A DNA stretch of 6,812 nt from JAOUEA01 sp046732015 (lineage in GTDB: Bacteria; Actinomycetota; UBA4738; HRBIN12): assembly GCA_046732015.1 (NCBI GenBank), contig JBKPMF010000318.1:1-6812 (forward strand), read 5' to 3'. Below are positions 5,231 through 6,812 of the stretch, piece by piece. Below the pieces are notes generated by a model. That model was given only the letters and a program-made list of their open reading frames with translations, made no database searches and was not told where the DNA came from. Made by a program: the position numbers and the translations under genes. Numbering within the stretch: the first letter of the stretch is position 1; every line of letters starts with the position of its first letter.

Positions 5231-6784
5231 CTATGCCATCCGTTCGGTCAGATGTTCACCGACCCTGATCGCGTTCGCCATCGCGGTCAGTGCCGGGTTC
5301 ACCGCGCCGATGCTCGGGAAGAAGCTCGTGTCCACGACGTAGAGGTTGTCGAGTTCGTGGGCCTTGCAGTCGGCGTCCAGGACCGAGGTGGCAGGGTCGG
5401 AGCCGAACCGGCATGTGCCCGCCTGGTGTGCCACCCCCGCGATCGGGATGCTCATGTGCATGTAGAAGTTCTTGTCGAGCACGTGATGATCGGCCATGCC
5501 GGCATGGTTCAGGATCACCTTCAGCTCGTGGTAGAGGCGATCGGCCTCTTCGTCGTTCGTCGTGTGATATGTCAGCTGGACGTTCCCGTCGTCGGCGAGT
5601 GTTACCCGGTTGTCCGCCTTGGGCAGGTCCTCGGTGGTCAACCAGAAGTCCACGGCGTGCCGCGCCGTGTCCGCGAGGCTCCAGTGCGGTGCGAGCTTAG
5701 TGAGCATCGGCTCCTCACCCTTCATGGCTTCCGCGTTCGACTTGCCCACCATCTGGATCTGCCCGACGGGCCAGTCGTAGCCGTCGGCTCCCAGGTAGAA
5801 GTCGTTGATCGCCAACGTCTTCTGGAAGACGGTGTCGTTCGGCTCCTTCGACAGGGCCACGACCGCCTTGCTGTTGTGGAACATGTAGTTGCGGCCGACC
5901 TGGTCGGAGCCGTTGGCGAGCCCGTTCGGGTGCTGGTCGTTGGCGGAACTCAGCAGGATCTTGGCGGTGTTCGACGCGCCCGCCGAGAGCGAGACGATGT
6001 CCGCCTCGTAGGTCTCTCGTGCGCCCTCACGTTCCACGACGACGCCGGTGACTGATCGTCCGGTCGGGTCCGTTTCGAGCTTCACCACCTCGGTGTTCAC
6101 GAGCAACGTGACGTTCGGCGATGTCAAGGCGGGTCGAACCGCGATGGATTCGGCATCGGACTTCGCATGCACCAGGCACGGGTATCCGTCACACCAGGTG
6201 CACCGGATGCAGGTGCTCATGGCTCGGTGCCCCTCGTCGAGCATGATGCCGCACGGCGCGTGATAAGGCTGATATCCGGCGGCCGTGAGGTCGTCGGCGA
6301 GCTGCTGGATCCTGGGCTCGTGCGACACCGCCGGCCAGGGATATTGCTGGCTCCAATGTCCCTCGGTCGGATCCTCGCCGTGATTGCCGTGCACCTGGTA
6401 GAGCTGCTCGGCCTTCGAGTACCACGGCTCGAAGTCGTCGTAGGACAGCGGCCACGCGGGGGAGACGCCATCGACGTGCTTCAGCTCGCCGAAGTCCTGG
6501 GGACGGAGACGGTACAGCGCGGCGCCGTACAGCTTCGTCGCACCACCGACGTAGTAGTGGACCTGCGGCTGGAAGGTCTTGCCGTCGGGGTCGTACCAGG
6601 TGTCGGGGGAGATGTAGCGCCCTTCGATGAACACCGGGTCGGGTTCCCAATTCTCGCGTTCCCGGGGGAGGAAGTCCCCGCGCTCGATCAGCAGGATCTT
6701 CTTGCCCGACGGAGCCAGGGTGTGGGCGAGCGTGCCACCGCCTGCTCCGGTGCCGATGATGATCACGTCGTAACGGTCAGGCAT
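5231..6784 (-). CDS. GMC-family FAD-dependent oxidoreductase with Cys cluster
   Basis: 517 aa, a full-length GMC oxidoreductase. The N-terminal FAD-binding Rossmann motif is DVIIIGTGAGGGTLAHTLA (6-24), and E34 in LLIERG would hold the adenosine ribose. A second FAD-contact region is HYYVGGATKLYGAALYRLR (76-94). The C-terminal GMC domain shows VAHQAGTCRFG (451-461, catalytic H453), then NLYVVDTSFFPS (480-491) and AVNPALTAMANA (494-505, N496 as the second active-site residue). No signal peptide is seen, so it is likely cytoplasmic unless exported with a partner. Residues 192-203 contain C192, C195, C198 and C203 (C-x2-C-x2-C-x4-C), recalling the Fe-S-binding cysteines of gluconate/glucose/fructose dehydrogenase large subunits. 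The substrate is probably a sugar, polyol or alcohol. Its ATG overlaps the stop of an upstream gene by 8 bases, indicating coupled translation. Confidence 0.93.
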   Translation of the reverse strand: MPDRYDVIIIGTGAGGGTLAHTLAPSGKKILLIERGDFLPRERENWEPDPVFIEGRYISPDTWYDPDGKTFQPQVHYYVGGATKLYGAALYRLRPQDFGELKHVDGVSPAWPLSYDDFEPWYSKAEQLYQVHGNHGEDPTEGHWSQQYPWPAVSHEPRIQQLADDLTAAGYQPYHAPCGIMLDEGHRAMSTCIRCTWCDGYPCLVHAKSDAESIAVRPALTSPNVTLLVNTEVVKLETDPTGRSVTGVVVEREGARETYEADIVSLSAGASNTAKILLSSANDQHPNGLANGSDQVGRNYMFHNSKAVVALSKEPNDTVFQKTLAINDFYLGADGYDWPVGQIQMVGKSNAEAMKGEEPMLTKLAPHWSLADTARHAVDFWLTTEDLPKADNRVTLADDGNVQLTYHTTNDEEADRLYHELKVILNHAGMADHHVLDKNFYMHMSIPIAGVAHQAGTCRFGSDPATSVLDADCKAHELDNLYVVDTSFFPSIGAVNPALTAMANAIRVGEHLTERMA

Positions 6785-6812
6785 CGTCCTCGTCCCCCCA
6801 ATCGATGTGCGC
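6777..6812 (-). CDS. C-terminal tail of an upstream gene (partial)
   Basis: On the - strand, a frame entering from the right edge reads AHIDWGDEDDA and stops at TGA 6779-6777. This stop overlaps the GMC start in the arrangement ATGCCTGA (6784-6777), typical of coupled genes in an operon. The acidic tail and good third-position G/C support coding, but only 11 residues are visible, so no family can be named. GMC oxidoreductases with similar cysteine motifs often have a small partner subunit encoded just upstream (gluconate 2-dehydrogenase subunit 3 type); that identity is a guess from context. Confidence 0.5.
   Translation of the reverse strand, partial: AHIDWGDEDDA

Noticed and set aside
4590..5342. 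+ strand open frame (250 codons) opposite the methyltransferase
   Set aside because: It runs past the end of the methyltransferase gene into the GMC gene, has no motif, and is low-complexity Gly/Arg/Val sequence: an antisense shadow.
5216..6055. Long + strand open frame (279 codons) opposite the GMC oxidoreductase
   Set aside because: Its composition is dominated by Val, Arg, His, Gly and Leu with no recognisable domain, and the GMC enzyme on the other strand has intact motifs across the whole stretch.

Overview
This is a GC-rich window (roughly two thirds G+C by eye). It holds eight complete protein-coding genes and a short tail of a ninth. The organism is most likely an actinobacterium. 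The reasons are the strong G/C bias at third codon positions, a two-domain VOC protein of the mycobacterial CFP30B (Rv0577) type, and a SpoIIAA-like STAS protein next to a short HATPase anti-sigma kinase, a pairing common in Actinomycetota. No genus can be named from the sequence. I see no rRNA, intact tRNA, CRISPR array, insertion sequence or phage gene.

Layout, left to right. Bases 1-309 hold no gene I can assign, apart from an 8-bp hairpin and a possible promoter. On the + strand, 310-1275 encodes a secreted SMP-30/gluconolactonase-like beta-propeller. It is followed after 12 bases by an aldo/keto reductase (1288-2331), and the two probably share a transcript. The 68-base gap up to the next, convergent gene holds a tRNA-like stretch that seems to be a decayed or truncated tRNA gene. 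On the - strand, a three-gene run reads leftward: a STAS anti-sigma-factor antagonist (3910 to 3572), an antibiotic-biosynthesis-monooxygenase-type protein (3522 to 3211) and a tandem VOC protein (3197 to 2400). Divergent from the STAS gene is a + strand RsbW-like HATPase (4010-4408), so a partner-switching pair flanks one shared control region (3911-4009). The HATPase gene overlaps the end of a convergent - strand SAM-dependent methyltransferase (5183 to 4401) by 8 bases. Upstream of that, on the same strand, is a GMC-family FAD oxidoreductase (6784 to 5231) with a striking four-cysteine cluster. Its start codon overlaps the stop of yet another gene, which enters from the right edge.

How the genes may work together. 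Most of the enzymes belong to sugar, aldehyde and reactive-carbonyl chemistry: a lactonase-like propeller, an aldo/keto reductase, a VOC protein, an ABM protein and a GMC oxidoreductase. The STAS/HATPase pair would form a stress-type regulatory switch in the middle. That functional link is inferred from proximity only. I find no convincing evidence of a wholly new system. The items most worth following up are the GMC cysteine cluster with its overlapping upstream partner, the tRNA-like remnant, and the divergent switch pair with its co-directional redox genes.
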